The notes beneath the pieces are model-generated. The model saw only the letters and a list, made by a program, of their open reading frames with translations, searched no databases and was not told the origin of the DNA. This document shows, piece after piece, positions 1 through 8,095 of a stretch of 34,631 nt of DNA. The position numbers were made by a program, and so were the translations under genes. Within the stretch, counting starts at the first letter, position 1. Every line of letters begins with the position of its first letter. The DNA comes from Bacteroidaceae bacterium (GTDB lineage Bacteria > Bacteroidota > Bacteroidia > Bacteroidales > Bacteroidaceae). The stretch covers positions 1 through 34,631 of the forward strand of contig JAGBGU010000032.1 in NCBI GenBank assembly GCA_017935785.1. The letters run 5' to 3'.

Positions 1-31
1 GACGCCTTCAATATGCGGACGCATTATAAAA

Positions 32-53
32 CCGGAGGCTTAAAAGCCCCCGG
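32..53 (+). terminator. GC-rich hairpin downstream of a gene left of the window
   Basis: CCGG-A-GGCT pairs with AGCC-C-CCGG around a TAAA loop: nine positions with one A/C mismatch. The following CTATTTAA is only weakly T-rich. It probably belongs to the 3' end of a plus-strand gene just outside the window, together with the better terminator at 66-88. Confidence 0.4.
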
Positions 54-65
54 CTATTTAACTTC

Positions 66-88
66 CCGTCTTCCAGACGGTTTCTTGT
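66..88 (+). terminator. Intrinsic terminator, plus strand
   Basis: CCGTCT pairs perfectly with AGACGG around a three-base loop and is followed by TTTCTTGT, the classic rho-independent layout on the plus strand. Read on the minus strand there is no T-run, so it does not look like the terminator of the GH20 gene that ends at 395. Confidence 0.6.
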
Positions 89-155
89 CAATCGTTCAAC
101 GTTAATCATTAACCATTTCGTCATTCTGACCATGCCTCATGAACACCAACACTAT

Positions 156-263
156 GTCATCCTGAACTTGTTTCAGGATCTGTCCGCGGAGAAAGACAAG
201 AAAGGCTCGCGGAAAAAGACAAGAAAGGCTCGCGGTGAGATGCTGAAACAAGTTCAGCATGAC
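156..263. repeat. Composite intergenic inverted repeat with internal 23-bp tandem repeat
   Basis: Two 25-bp arms (156-180 and 239-263) are inverted copies differing at two positions. Each arm is itself a hairpin around CTGAACTTGTTTCAG. Between them AAAGACAAGAAAGGCTCGCGG-type units start at 192 and 215, a 23-bp period. The right part (225-263) recurs inverted at 34582-34620 with two mismatches, so this is a dispersed genomic repeat. No reading frame here looks like a gene. Confidence 0.8.
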
Positions 264-268
264 ATTTG

Positions 269-305
269 TACGGCATTCGTACGACGTTCATACGGCATTC
301 GTACG
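269..305. repeat. Short direct repeat, 15 bp twice, 22-bp period
   Basis: TACGGCATTCGTACG occurs at 269-283 and 291-305, and a partial copy (TACGGCAT) starts at 302. It abuts the composite repeat at 156-263 and may be part of the same dispersed element. Confidence 0.6.
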
Positions 306-394
306 GCATGGCATTTACCAGGTATTTTATATGCAACAAGGGCGGGACATTCCTGCCCGCCCTCATCGCGCTGTATTTCTGTCTGCCGCAGAGG

Positions 395-2107
395 CTACTG
401 TGCCGGTTGCGGCTGGTCCGTCTTATAGCGGTAATGCTTGCCGTAATTGTAGCCGCCAAGTTCCAGGAGCGGAATGTCGGCATTGAAGCGGCGCACAAAG
501 TCGGGGAAGTTCTTCTTCTCCTGCTGTGTCCATCCCGCCTCGGCCACGGCCATCAGTCGGGGCAGCATAAGATACTGCAGATAACCGGCGGTGCTGACAA
601 ACTCGGTCCAGAAGGTGGCCTGCACGCCTATGTAGCGGTGTGTCAGGTCGGGCGCCACGTCCTGGGGCACGGGCACATAGTTGTACGTCACGCTCAGGCT
701 GTCGTTGCCGGGTCCGGCGGCAAAAGGCTCGTCGGGCGAGTTCCACTGCTTGCGGTTGATATAGTACGGTCCGATGGGGGTAATGACTACATCCAGTCCA
801 TGCGAGCTGGCTTTTCTGGCCGCGGGCTGTGCGCCCACCCAGCACATGATCTTCACGTTGTTGTCCTTGAGCGGCTGCATGTCGGCACCCTGCGCCGTCA
901 CGCTCTCGTTCCAGGCAAAGAGCCCCTTGCCGTGTACTGCCGCCACCTGGGCCAGTTCGCCTATGAACCAGTTCTGCAGTCCGCGGAACGATTCCAGTCC
1001 CAGCTTCTTGCGCAGCTGGTCGCATTCGGGATTCTTCTCCCAGCGCATGATGGGGCATTCGTCGCCGCCCACGTGGATGTCGGGTCCGGGAAAGAGCTGG
1101 CACAGCTCCTCCACCACGTCGCGGGCAAACTGTACGGCCTTGGGGTTGCCCACGTTAAGGATGTCCACACTGAGGCCGAGGTTCTGGGTCCACACCTCGT
1201 AGGTGCGTTCCGGCTGGCAGCTGAACTCGGGATAGGCCGCCATGGCCGCCATCATGTGGCCGGGCATGTCCACCTCGGGGATTACCTCTATGTGGCGTTC
1301 GGCGGCATACTGTACAATCTCCCTTACGTCGTCCTGTGTGTAGAAGTAGGGGCCGTAGGGCTTTCCGTTCCAGTATTTTGTCTGCGTCTCGTTGTTCATG
1401 AGCATGTCCTTGGACACGCTGCCCACCTCCGTAAGCTTGGGATACTTCTTTATCTCAATGCGCCAGCCCTGGTCGTCGGTCAGGTGCCAGTGGAAGCGGT
1501 TCATCTTGTAGACAGACATGATGTCGAGCACCTGCTTTACCTCTTCCACCGTGAAGAAATGGCGGCTGACGTCAAGCATGAAGCCGCGGTAGGCAAAGCG
1601 CGGCTCGTCCTGTATGGTAAGGCAGGGCACGCTGTAGTCGGCCTTCTTCTCGCCCTCCTTGCCCAGGATGACGTTGGGGGGGAGCATCTTCATGAAGGAC
1701 TGCAGGGCATAGTAGCATCCGGCACTGGTGGCGAAGCGTACCTCCACCTCCTTCTCCCTTACGGCCAGTACATAGCCTTCGGCAGACAGTGTCTTGTCCT
1801 GAACCAGGCGGAAATGTCCCTTCTCCTTGCGCTCCAGCGCGCCCTTCTTGCCCGTAGCAGATGAGAGCTTGCGCACAAAACGGTCCATATCCGCCCACAC
1901 CTTGGGGTCGGAAACGCCGTACATGGCCACTGTAAACTTGCGTGGCAGCTCAAACCGTTTCCCCTCGTTGTCCATGGCCAAGTTTTGGGGCAGCGGGGTA
2001 ATGTTCACTTCCTGCGCCATTGCCGTCCGCACCGCGCCTCCACAGATGAGGAGCACGGAAAGGACAAGGGCTCTGACGGAAAGAATCTTCTTGATGTTCT
2101 TCTTCAT
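395..2107 (-). CDS. Secreted GH20 beta-N-acetylhexosaminidase
   Basis: This 570-residue exported enzyme of glycoside hydrolase family 20 probably removes terminal beta-linked GlcNAc or GalNAc from glycans in the periplasm or at the surface. The N-terminus has lysines, a hydrophobic stretch and a likely cleavage after TAMA (residue 31). A GH20b-type domain spans about 33-165 and the TIM barrel about 170-530. Visible family motifs are FHWHLTDDQGWRIEIKKYP (205-223), PEVDMPGH (277-284) and HVGGDE (345-350), in which D349-E350 is the catalytic pair of substrate-assisted catalysis. The later tryptophan-rich segments (MCWVG, FWTEF) fit the sugar-binding pocket. Length is normal for the Bacteroidota enzymes. 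It is the last gene of a probable GH30-cyuA-GH20 operon, 49 bp after cyuA. The exact substrate cannot be read from sequence. Confidence 0.93.
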   Translation of the reverse strand: MKKNIKKILSVRALVLSVLLICGGAVRTAMAQEVNITPLPQNLAMDNEGKRFELPRKFTVAMYGVSDPKVWADMDRFVRKLSSATGKKGALERKEKGHFRLVQDKTLSAEGYVLAVREKEVEVRFATSAGCYYALQSFMKMLPPNVILGKEGEKKADYSVPCLTIQDEPRFAYRGFMLDVSRHFFTVEEVKQVLDIMSVYKMNRFHWHLTDDQGWRIEIKKYPKLTEVGSVSKDMLMNNETQTKYWNGKPYGPYFYTQDDVREIVQYAAERHIEVIPEVDMPGHMMAAMAAYPEFSCQPERTYEVWTQNLGLSVDILNVGNPKAVQFARDVVEELCQLFPGPDIHVGGDECPIMRWEKNPECDQLRKKLGLESFRGLQNWFIGELAQVAAVHGKGLFAWNESVTAQGADMQPLKDNNVKIMCWVGAQPAARKASSHGLDVVITPIGPYYINRKQWNSPDEPFAAGPGNDSLSVTYNYVPVPQDVAPDLTHRYIGVQATFWTEFVSTAGYLQYLMLPRLMAVAEAGWTQQEKKNFPDFVRRFNADIPLLELGGYNYGKHYRYKTDQPQPAQ

Positions 2108-2156
2108 AATATATATTGAATATGGTTTGTGTCTGGTGTTAGTTATGGTGACGCTG

Positions 2157-3449
2157 TCAAACTTCGCCGGCCGGCGCCTTGTGGGTCATGATGTCCAGCA
2201 CGGTGCGGTCTGTCTCTTCCATTCCTTTTGCGCCCACACGGGTGAGGTTGAGAATGCAGCGGTCCACATCGTCCTCGATAAGGCCTTCCACGTTGGTGAC
2301 GTACTTGTTCTGTATGGCCAGCATGGCGCTCAGGACGGCAGTGGACACACCGCTGGACACCTTCAGGGCGCAGCTGGGCTTGGCGCCGTCGCACACCATG
2401 CCTGCCAGATTGGCTATCATGTTCTTTACGCTGTACACCACCTGCTCATAGTTGCCGCCCATAAGATAGGTGATTCCGCAGCTGCTGCCAGTGCTGGCCA
2501 CTACGCATCCGCAGAGCGCGCTCAGGCGGCCCAGGCTCTGCTTGATGTATATGGCCGTCAGATGGCTCAGCACCAGGGCGCGGGTCAGTTCCTCCTCGGT
2601 ATTGTGGTTCTCCTGTGCAAACACCACCACGGGCAGTGTGGCGGCTATGCCCTGGTTGCCGCTTCCGCTGTTGCTCATTACGGGTATCATGGCTCCGGCC
2701 ATTCGGGCGTCGCAGGCGCAGCTGGTTGTGGAAAGTATGTGGCTGAAGATGCTGTCGCCCATTATTCCCTTGCCCAGCGGGCGGCTCAGTGTCTTGCCCA
2801 GCTCGTGGCCGTAATTGCCTTTCAGCGCTTCCTGGGCGGCCTTCTCGTTCAGGGTACGGGCCTCGTTGATGAATTCCAGAAGTTCCAAAGGGGTCTGCAT
2901 GGCAAAGTCGAAAACTTCGCGCAGGCTCAGCTTGTCCGCCGTGCCGGTTTCCCCGCCATCTTGCAGACAGCCGCGCTCGTCAGTGATGACTCTGTCGTCC
3001 AGGCACAGGTAGACCAGGCGTGTGTGCTCGTGGGCGATGACGGCCTGCGCGCTGTGTCCTTCCGCCTGGCAGAGGACGTCCACATAAAGGTTGTCGCACG
3101 CCTTCTTTTCCAACTCAATGCGGATAGTCCCCTTTGCAATCAGCTCTTTGCCCTCGGCGACAGCCTGGGGCGTACAGTCGTGCAGCACCTGCAGCTGGTA
3201 TTCGCTCTTGCCGATGAGCGCGCCCAATGCAATGGCGATGGGCAGACCCACCATTCCCGTGCCGGGTATGCCTACGCCCATGGCGTTTTTCAGTATGTTG
3301 GCGCTCAGGCGCACCGTTATCTGCTCCGGTCTGCGTCCGAGCGTTTCGGTGGCGTATGCCACGCACAGCGCCACGCACATAGGTTCGGTACATCCGATTG
3401 CGGGCACCACCTCGCGCTTCATCAAAGCTATAATCTCTTCTTGTTTCAT
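2157..3449 (-). CDS. cyuA: L-cysteine desulfidase / serine dehydratase alpha-like protein (CyuA, UPF0597 family)
   Basis: This 430-residue cytoplasmic protein belongs to the CyuA/YhaM (UPF0597) family, related to the alpha domain of iron-sulfur L-serine dehydratases. Characterised members use a [4Fe-4S] cluster to split L-cysteine into pyruvate, ammonia and sulfide. Visible motifs are GCTEP (19-23), the glycine-rich SNSGSGNQG (259-267), cysteine-rich stretches at 244-246 and 313-324, and MVCDGAKPSC (351-360). The cysteines in these motifs are the candidate cluster ligands. Length is standard. Its start is 29 bp beyond the GH30 stop, so it probably shares that transcript. The combination with glycosidases is odd; sulfide or cysteine release during glycoprotein breakdown is one possible reason. 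Serine rather than cysteine as substrate cannot be excluded. Confidence 0.88.
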   Translation of the reverse strand: MKQEEIIALMKREVVPAIGCTEPMCVALCVAYATETLGRRPEQITVRLSANILKNAMGVGIPGTGMVGLPIAIALGALIGKSEYQLQVLHDCTPQAVAEGKELIAKGTIRIELEKKACDNLYVDVLCQAEGHSAQAVIAHEHTRLVYLCLDDRVITDERGCLQDGGETGTADKLSLREVFDFAMQTPLELLEFINEARTLNEKAAQEALKGNYGHELGKTLSRPLGKGIMGDSIFSHILSTTSCACDARMAGAMIPVMSNSGSGNQGIAATLPVVVFAQENHNTEEELTRALVLSHLTAIYIKQSLGRLSALCGCVVASTGSSCGITYLMGGNYEQVVYSVKNMIANLAGMVCDGAKPSCALKVSSGVSTAVLSAMLAIQNKYVTNVEGLIEDDVDRCILNLTRVGAKGMEETDRTVLDIMTHKAPAGEV

Positions 3450-3478
3450 GCCGTTTCTGTTTCAGGAATCTTACTGCG

Positions 3479-5749
3479 TTATTCAAGGATACGGATAAGC
3501 TGCCAGTTGCGGGTGTCGGCACTGGCTGATTCGCCATAAGGATACAGCCCCACGGGCGTGCCTTCCAGCAAGCCCTCGTTCTGAAGGTCGAAGGCCTTGC
3601 CGTCCGCATTGGTTATTTTGTGGAAATAGTCTTCCACCGGCTCTATGCCGAACGCCTGTCCGTCAGCCTTGCCTTTCTCGGCCGATAACAGGTACTCTCC
3701 CTTGTCGGTTATGATTTCGCCCGCACCGTTGGTCAGTGTGAATCTGCCGCCTGTCTGCGAAACGCGCCACAGCTGGCGTTTGTCGTGAGAGTCGGCCTGT
3801 GCAAGTCTTATCTTGCCGGCGGCGGCCGTCATTGCCATCTCGCAATTGCTCTGGGGCACAATCATGTACGTTCCTTCGCTGACAGACTGGTCTGCGGATG
3901 CCGTAAGGCGTTCAATCGGGAGGAGCAACGTGGTAATGCTGGCAGGGGGGAGGGTGATGTGCAGTGCGGAGCCCTTCAGCAGGCCGGGCAGCTCGACGGG
4001 CTGCATATAGCGCCCTTCTTCCGTACGGTAAGCTATGGTTTCCCCGTTTACGTTTACTCCAGGCAGATGAATCCGGTGCAGCGCAGTGCGGCTGCTGTTG
4101 TTAAGCAAGGCCACGACAAGCGTATCCGCCGAGGGGTTCAGCGCAGCCAGGGATTTTCTGGACAAGGAAGTAACCATGGTATAGCCCTGCCCGATAAAAC
4201 GTGTTACCTGCTGGCGCACATAATAATTGGGCACACGCCTGATGCTGTTCTCGTCGGCAAAACTGCCGCGTGCCAGACACCACTGGTCGTTGTTCTCCTC
4301 CACAAACTGCCAGTCTATCCATGCAGCCGGCAGAATGTAATGCATGTCCTCGAAGAACTTCTGGCACAGGTTGAGGTTGCCCGTCAGGCCTTTCCCTCCT
4401 GCGCCTACCTCGTCCATCCATATTGTCTTCCCTTCTGCACGGGCCAACGAACCTACCTGGCTTCGCGAGCGGTTGGTGGCGCTGTAGGTGTGGGTGTTCC
4501 ACTGGCCTACCAGTCCCATCACATCCTGCTGTTGGTAATAAAGCAGGTCCTTTACGCTCTGCCGTGTGTCGGTCTCATCGCTGCACGCCAGAACTGTCTT
4601 CAGTCCGCTTGCCTTCAGAACGGGCTGCAGAATCTTAATGAACTTTACCTGTTCTTCCATACTGAAATGACAGCCTTCCTGACTGCCGTTGGCATACCAA
4701 TAGTTGGTGACAGGCTCGTTAAAGGGTTCAAGGGTCTTGAACTCTATGCCATACTTGTCCTTGTAATGTTTGCAGACGTTTACCAGGTACTCTGCAAACG
4801 CCTTGTAATACTCCGGTTTCAGATTGTCCTTGTTGGGGTCCTTGTGCCCCGCACAGCAGCCGCTGTATGTCATCCACCACGGCGCGCTGTTGCTGAATGC
4901 CTCAAATATGGCATCGGGCCTGCGCTCCTTTATCTTGAGCATGATTTTGCGTTGGCCTTTGTCGCGTTCCCAGTGGTATTTTCCGCCAGGCTCGTCCAGG
5001 AATCCTTCCATTTCCGCCCGCAGCCCCTTGCCTTTTCCCATGTGGTGGGGCTCGCAGTTGGCATTGTCCGGATCATCGCCTCCGCCTATGTTGTAACGGA
5101 AGATGTTCCAGTTCAAACCCGTCGGGCTGACCATCCAATCCACGAGCATGTCAATCTTTTCGTCGCTCCATTCTCCGCACATCCTGGCCCACCAGCAAAG
5201 ACTGACGCCCCAACCCTCTATCGGTTGGCGGGCGGCCATGGCATTTATCATGTAGGAAAGCGTGTCTTCCAGGGGAACCGGCTTCACGGTTTCAGTAAGA
5301 CACCACAGATGGTTGTCTTCCGTTCCTGACTTGTCCGAATAGACGGACGCATTTTCATCACAGGCGTCCGTTCCCAGATACTTTCCGGTCTGCAGATTTT
5401 TTAGCTTAACGTATCGCCCCCCGGTTTCTTCAATGATGTATTGGGTGTGCTTCCCTGCCTTCTCGGGCAGGAAGAATGTGCTCCAACCATCCTTTTTGCC
5501 CAAGCCCAGATATAGGGGCCGGTCTTCCTGTTTCAGAGTTATGACATGGCTGCCGTCAGTCTGCCTTGTCAGCGAGAGCGGCTTTACCCTGTGCTGCCCG
5601 GGCGTTGCGGAGGCAAGGACGGCAGTATGGTTGTCTGCGCTTGTCATGTACATGCCGCTGCTGTGCATAATGTACTTGTCCGTCTGTCCCGACTCAGTTG
5701 TACACTGTGTCAGCATAAGCAGAAGGCATAGGAGGAAACTTTTCGTCAT
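3479..5749 (-). CDS. GH30 glycosidase lipoprotein with lectin-like flanks (endo-beta-1,6-galactanase-like)
   Basis: This 756-residue enzyme resembles GH30, and the segments around EPFNEPVTNYWYANGSQEGC (341-360) look most like the beta-1,6-galactanase subgroup. The acid/base is E345 in NEP and the nucleophile is E447 in WMDEVGAGGKG. A signal peptide ends in LTQC, so C16 is a plausible lipid anchor, although Q at -1 is not the textbook lipobox. Residues about 25-155 form a trefoil/ricin-B-like domain. The barrel covers about 165-520, a beta-sandwich about 520-612, and a second ricin-like domain 620-756. Two lectin-like ends suggest binding to a galactose-rich polymer such as an arabinogalactan side chain, which is inference. 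It is the first gene of the probable GH30-cyuA-GH20 unit. The start is 64 bp after the M18 stop, beyond a terminator. Confidence 0.85.
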   Translation of the reverse strand: MTKSFLLCLLLMLTQCTTESGQTDKYIMHSSGMYMTSADNHTAVLASATPGQHRVKPLSLTRQTDGSHVITLKQEDRPLYLGLGKKDGWSTFFLPEKAGKHTQYIIEETGGRYVKLKNLQTGKYLGTDACDENASVYSDKSGTEDNHLWCLTETVKPVPLEDTLSYMINAMAARQPIEGWGVSLCWWARMCGEWSDEKIDMLVDWMVSPTGLNWNIFRYNIGGGDDPDNANCEPHHMGKGKGLRAEMEGFLDEPGGKYHWERDKGQRKIMLKIKERRPDAIFEAFSNSAPWWMTYSGCCAGHKDPNKDNLKPEYYKAFAEYLVNVCKHYKDKYGIEFKTLEPFNEPVTNYWYANGSQEGCHFSMEEQVKFIKILQPVLKASGLKTVLACSDETDTRQSVKDLLYYQQQDVMGLVGQWNTHTYSATNRSRSQVGSLARAEGKTIWMDEVGAGGKGLTGNLNLCQKFFEDMHYILPAAWIDWQFVEENNDQWCLARGSFADENSIRRVPNYYVRQQVTRFIGQGYTMVTSLSRKSLAALNPSADTLVVALLNNSSRTALHRIHLPGVNVNGETIAYRTEEGRYMQPVELPGLLKGSALHITLPPASITTLLLPIERLTASADQSVSEGTYMIVPQSNCEMAMTAAAGKIRLAQADSHDKRQLWRVSQTGGRFTLTNGAGEIITDKGEYLLSAEKGKADGQAFGIEPVEDYFHKITNADGKAFDLQNEGLLEGTPVGLYPYGESASADTRNWQLIRILE

Positions 5750-5767
5750 ATATCTTTATATAAAAAG

Positions 5768-5802
5768 AATAAGGCGATGAGACATAATACCATCGCCTTA
5801 TT
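5768..5802 (-). terminator. Intrinsic terminator of the M18 aminopeptidase gene
   Basis: A perfect 12-bp stem, AATAAGGCGATG with CATCGCCTTATT, has an 11-base loop. On the minus strand it is followed by CTTTTTATA. It starts 11 bases after the M18 stop and separates that gene from the GH30 unit, so the GH30 unit probably has its own promoter, which I could not identify. Confidence 0.8.
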
Positions 5803-5813
5803 ATTGTGCATAA

Positions 5814-7106
5814 TTATGACTTGTAGAATGTGCTGAATGCGGCAATACAGTACTCATGGTCTTTTACTGAGCCTGTCTCCCTGACACTGTGCATGCCCAA
5901 AATGGGGTTGCCCATGTCTACACCCCTTAACGGGAGCGACGACGCGAGGATGTTTCCGAGAGTGCTGCCGCCAGCCACGTCGCTATGGTTTACAAAACGT
6001 TGGCAAGGGACACCGGCCTTCTCACAGACAGAGGCAAACACGGCGGCGGAAACTGCGTCGCTCGCATATTTCTGTGCAGCGTTAAATTTTATGACAGGAC
6101 CGCCTCCGAGCACCGGATGGTTGGTAGGATCATATTTTTCGCTGTAGTTCGGATGCCAAGCATGGGCATTGTCCGCCGATACCATAAAGGCTTTCTCCAC
6201 AGAACGGTGGAAATCTTCCATTGTGCCGCCCTGCCGGCAGACTATACGCTGTAGCATGTGGCTTAGGAAAGGACTTCCCGCGCCCTGTTTGGTCTGGCTT
6301 CCGGTTTCCTCATTGTCAAATATGGCTAGGACGCTTGTTACATCCGGGGTATCTTTGTCTGTGTTCAGAAGAGCCTTAAGCCCTGCATGTACCATGCTTA
6401 AGTCGTCAAGGCGTCCGGCACTGATGAATTCGTCATGCACGCCAACTGTGCACGCAGGTGTGGTGTCGTACAAATAGAGGTCAAAATCTATGATGTCTTC
6501 TGCCTTTACACACAGCTCATCGCAAATGATATTGACAAGCATGTTGCCTTTCTCCAATTGGTCGCTGACAATTCCCAACAGCGGGAGCATGTCTTTCTGC
6601 TTGCTGAGTTTTACACCGTCATTTACCTGCCGGTTGAAATGTATGGCCAGATTGGCAATTGTGAGCAGGGGGCGCTTGATATGCAGCAGTTCGGTCTTTG
6701 GACGCATTACGTTGTCTGTCTTCAGGATTACCCGGCCTGCCAGACTTAACGGACGATCCATCCATGTGCTCATGATGGGGCCGCCGTACACTTCTGTGTT
6801 CAGACGTACTATTCCGCCTTCAGATGTCATTTCCGCATTAGGTTTGATGCGGAAGGTGGGAGAGTCGCAGTGGGCGCAAATCATACGGAATCCGGCATCC
6901 GCCATCGGTTGGTTTCCTATGCGGAAGGCATAGATGGAAGAGTCGTTCTTGGTGGTATATATCTTGCTTCCGGCATCCAACTGCGGCAATTTGTCCTCGG
7001 GGTCTATCCGTTGGTATCCGGCCTCGTCAAGCATGGATGCAATGGTTTTTACTGCCAGAAAGTTTACTGGAGAATCATTCAGAAAATCTATCAAATCATT
7101 TATCAT
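5814..7106 (-). CDS. apeB: M18 family aminopeptidase (aspartyl aminopeptidase-like)
   Basis: This 430-residue cytosolic metalloaminopeptidase of MEROPS family M18 trims N-terminal, typically acidic, residues from peptides. The co-catalytic zinc site is intact by motif: H79 in AHCDSP, D234 in GRLDDLS, the E266-E267 pair in DNEETGS, D312 in ADNAHAWHPNY and H405 in MHSVRE. The order and spacing match the family, as does the length. It has no signal peptide. The gene has a strong divergent promoter at 7175-7206 and its own terminator at 5768-5802, so it is most likely monocistronic. The symbol follows the bacterial M18 naming (apeB). Substrate preference within M18 is not visible. Confidence 0.92.
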   Translation of the reverse strand: MINDLIDFLNDSPVNFLAVKTIASMLDEAGYQRIDPEDKLPQLDAGSKIYTTKNDSSIYAFRIGNQPMADAGFRMICAHCDSPTFRIKPNAEMTSEGGIVRLNTEVYGGPIMSTWMDRPLSLAGRVILKTDNVMRPKTELLHIKRPLLTIANLAIHFNRQVNDGVKLSKQKDMLPLLGIVSDQLEKGNMLVNIICDELCVKAEDIIDFDLYLYDTTPACTVGVHDEFISAGRLDDLSMVHAGLKALLNTDKDTPDVTSVLAIFDNEETGSQTKQGAGSPFLSHMLQRIVCRQGGTMEDFHRSVEKAFMVSADNAHAWHPNYSEKYDPTNHPVLGGGPVIKFNAAQKYASDAVSAAVFASVCEKAGVPCQRFVNHSDVAGGSTLGNILASSLPLRGVDMGNPILGMHSVRETGSVKDHEYCIAAFSTFYKS

Positions 7107-7114
7107 GGTTATTC

Positions 7115-7145
7115 TTTGTTATCTGCCAAAAAGACAGTAATTTTG
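7115..7145 (+). promoter_or_regulatory. Candidate promoter for murQ
   Basis: TTTG at 7115-7118, a 19-bp spacer and TAATTTTG at 7138-7145 fit the Bacteroidales TTTG / TAnnTTTG consensus on the plus strand. The start point would be near 7150, giving a leader of about 128 bases. It lies inside the leader of the divergent M18 gene. Confidence 0.5.
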
Positions 7146-7174
7146 TGTAATAAATTTAAAAACATTTCTCGTTG

Positions 7175-7206
7175 CAAAGATACGACAAACTGAGTATAAT
7201 GCCAAA
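7175..7206 (-). promoter_or_regulatory. Promoter for the M18 aminopeptidase gene
   Basis: Read on the minus strand, TTTG (7203-7206) is followed after exactly 20 bp by TATCTTTG (7175-7182), a perfect Bacteroidales -33/-7 pair. The start point should lie near 7170, about 64 bases before the ATG. Confidence 0.75.
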
Positions 7207-7277
7207 TTTTAATAAGAAATTCCAGTCGCTCAATTTAATATAAGGTATAGACTGACAACAATAATTCTGACGCAACA

Positions 7278-8093
7278 ATGAATTTAAAAGATAAAATTAC
7301 AGAACAGCCATCACATTACGAGCATTTGGAGAAGATGAACCCTTCAGAAATTCTATATGCGATAAATGACGAGGACCATTTAGTGGCCGAGGCGGTAAGG
7401 AAAGCAATACCGCAAATCCTGAATCTTGTAGAAAAAGCTGAGGCCAGAATGAGGAACGGCGGCAGAATCTTTTACGTAGGCGCTGGCACAAGCGGGCGGT
7501 TGGGGGTGCTGGATGCCAGTGAACTGCCTCCCACATTTGGTGTTTCCGCCGACTTAGTCATCGGCATAATAGCCGGTGGCGATGCCGCATTGCGGACAGC
7601 AGTAGAAAAGGCAGAAGACATCACCGAAAAAGGATGGGAGGACATACTCGTGCATCATCCCGCAAAGAATGATGTGGTTATTGGCATTGCAGCAAGCGGC
7701 ATGACACCTTATGTTATTGGGGCGATTACCCGGGCACGTGAGAATGGGCTCATGACAGGTTGCATCACCAGCAATCCCCGTTCGCCTTTAGCACAAATTT
7801 CCGAGTGCCCGATTGAAACCGTTGTCGGTCCCGAATTTCTAAGCGGTTCCAGCCGGATGAAGAGCGGAACCGCACAAAAAATGGTACTAAATATGATTTC
7901 CACCTGTCTCATGATACGCATGGGACGCGTACAAGGAAACCAGATGGTCAACATGCAACTTACGAATGAGAAACTTATTGAACGAGGAATAAGAATGATA
8001 CGGGCCTCCATCACGATTGACGAGAAGGAAGCCCGAGACCTGCTGCTTAAATACGGTAGTGTCCGGAAGGTGCTGGAATCCTTCCCGACCTAA
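7278..8093 (+). CDS. murQ: N-acetylmuramic acid 6-phosphate etherase (MurQ)
   Basis: This 271-residue cytoplasmic SIS-domain enzyme cleaves the lactyl ether of MurNAc 6-phosphate to give GlcNAc 6-phosphate and D-lactate, a peptidoglycan recycling step. The sugar-phosphate-binding segment FYVGAGTSGRLGVLDASELP (65-84) and the later GIAASGMTPYV (136-146) are typical SIS motifs. E82 and E113 align with the catalytic acidic pair of the family. The segment FLSGSSRMKSGTAQKMVLNM (187-206) is also characteristic. The protein lacks part of the C-terminal region found in the 298-residue E. coli enzyme. No MurNAc kinase, anhydroMurNAc kinase or PTS gene is adjacent. The gene ends 2 bp before the end of the convergent rfbB gene. 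Confidence 0.95.
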   Translation: MNLKDKITEQPSHYEHLEKMNPSEILYAINDEDHLVAEAVRKAIPQILNLVEKAEARMRNGGRIFYVGAGTSGRLGVLDASELPPTFGVSADLVIGIIAGGDAALRTAVEKAEDITEKGWEDILVHHPAKNDVVIGIAASGMTPYVIGAITRARENGLMTGCITSNPRSPLAQISECPIETVVGPEFLSGSSRMKSGTAQKMVLNMISTCLMIRMGRVQGNQMVNMQLTNEKLIERGIRMIRASITIDEKEARDLLLKYGSVRKVLESFPT

Positions 8094-8095
8094 AA

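Noticed and set aside
266..1864. 532-codon plus-strand frame antisense to the GH20 gene
   Set aside because: It is a shadow of the GH20 coding bias. Its translation has no domain pattern, and the minus-strand protein has complete catalytic motifs.
1827..3539. 570-codon plus-strand frame antisense to cyuA
   Set aside because: Long only because the GC-rich minus-strand gene avoids codons that would give antisense stops. It crosses several real gene boundaries.
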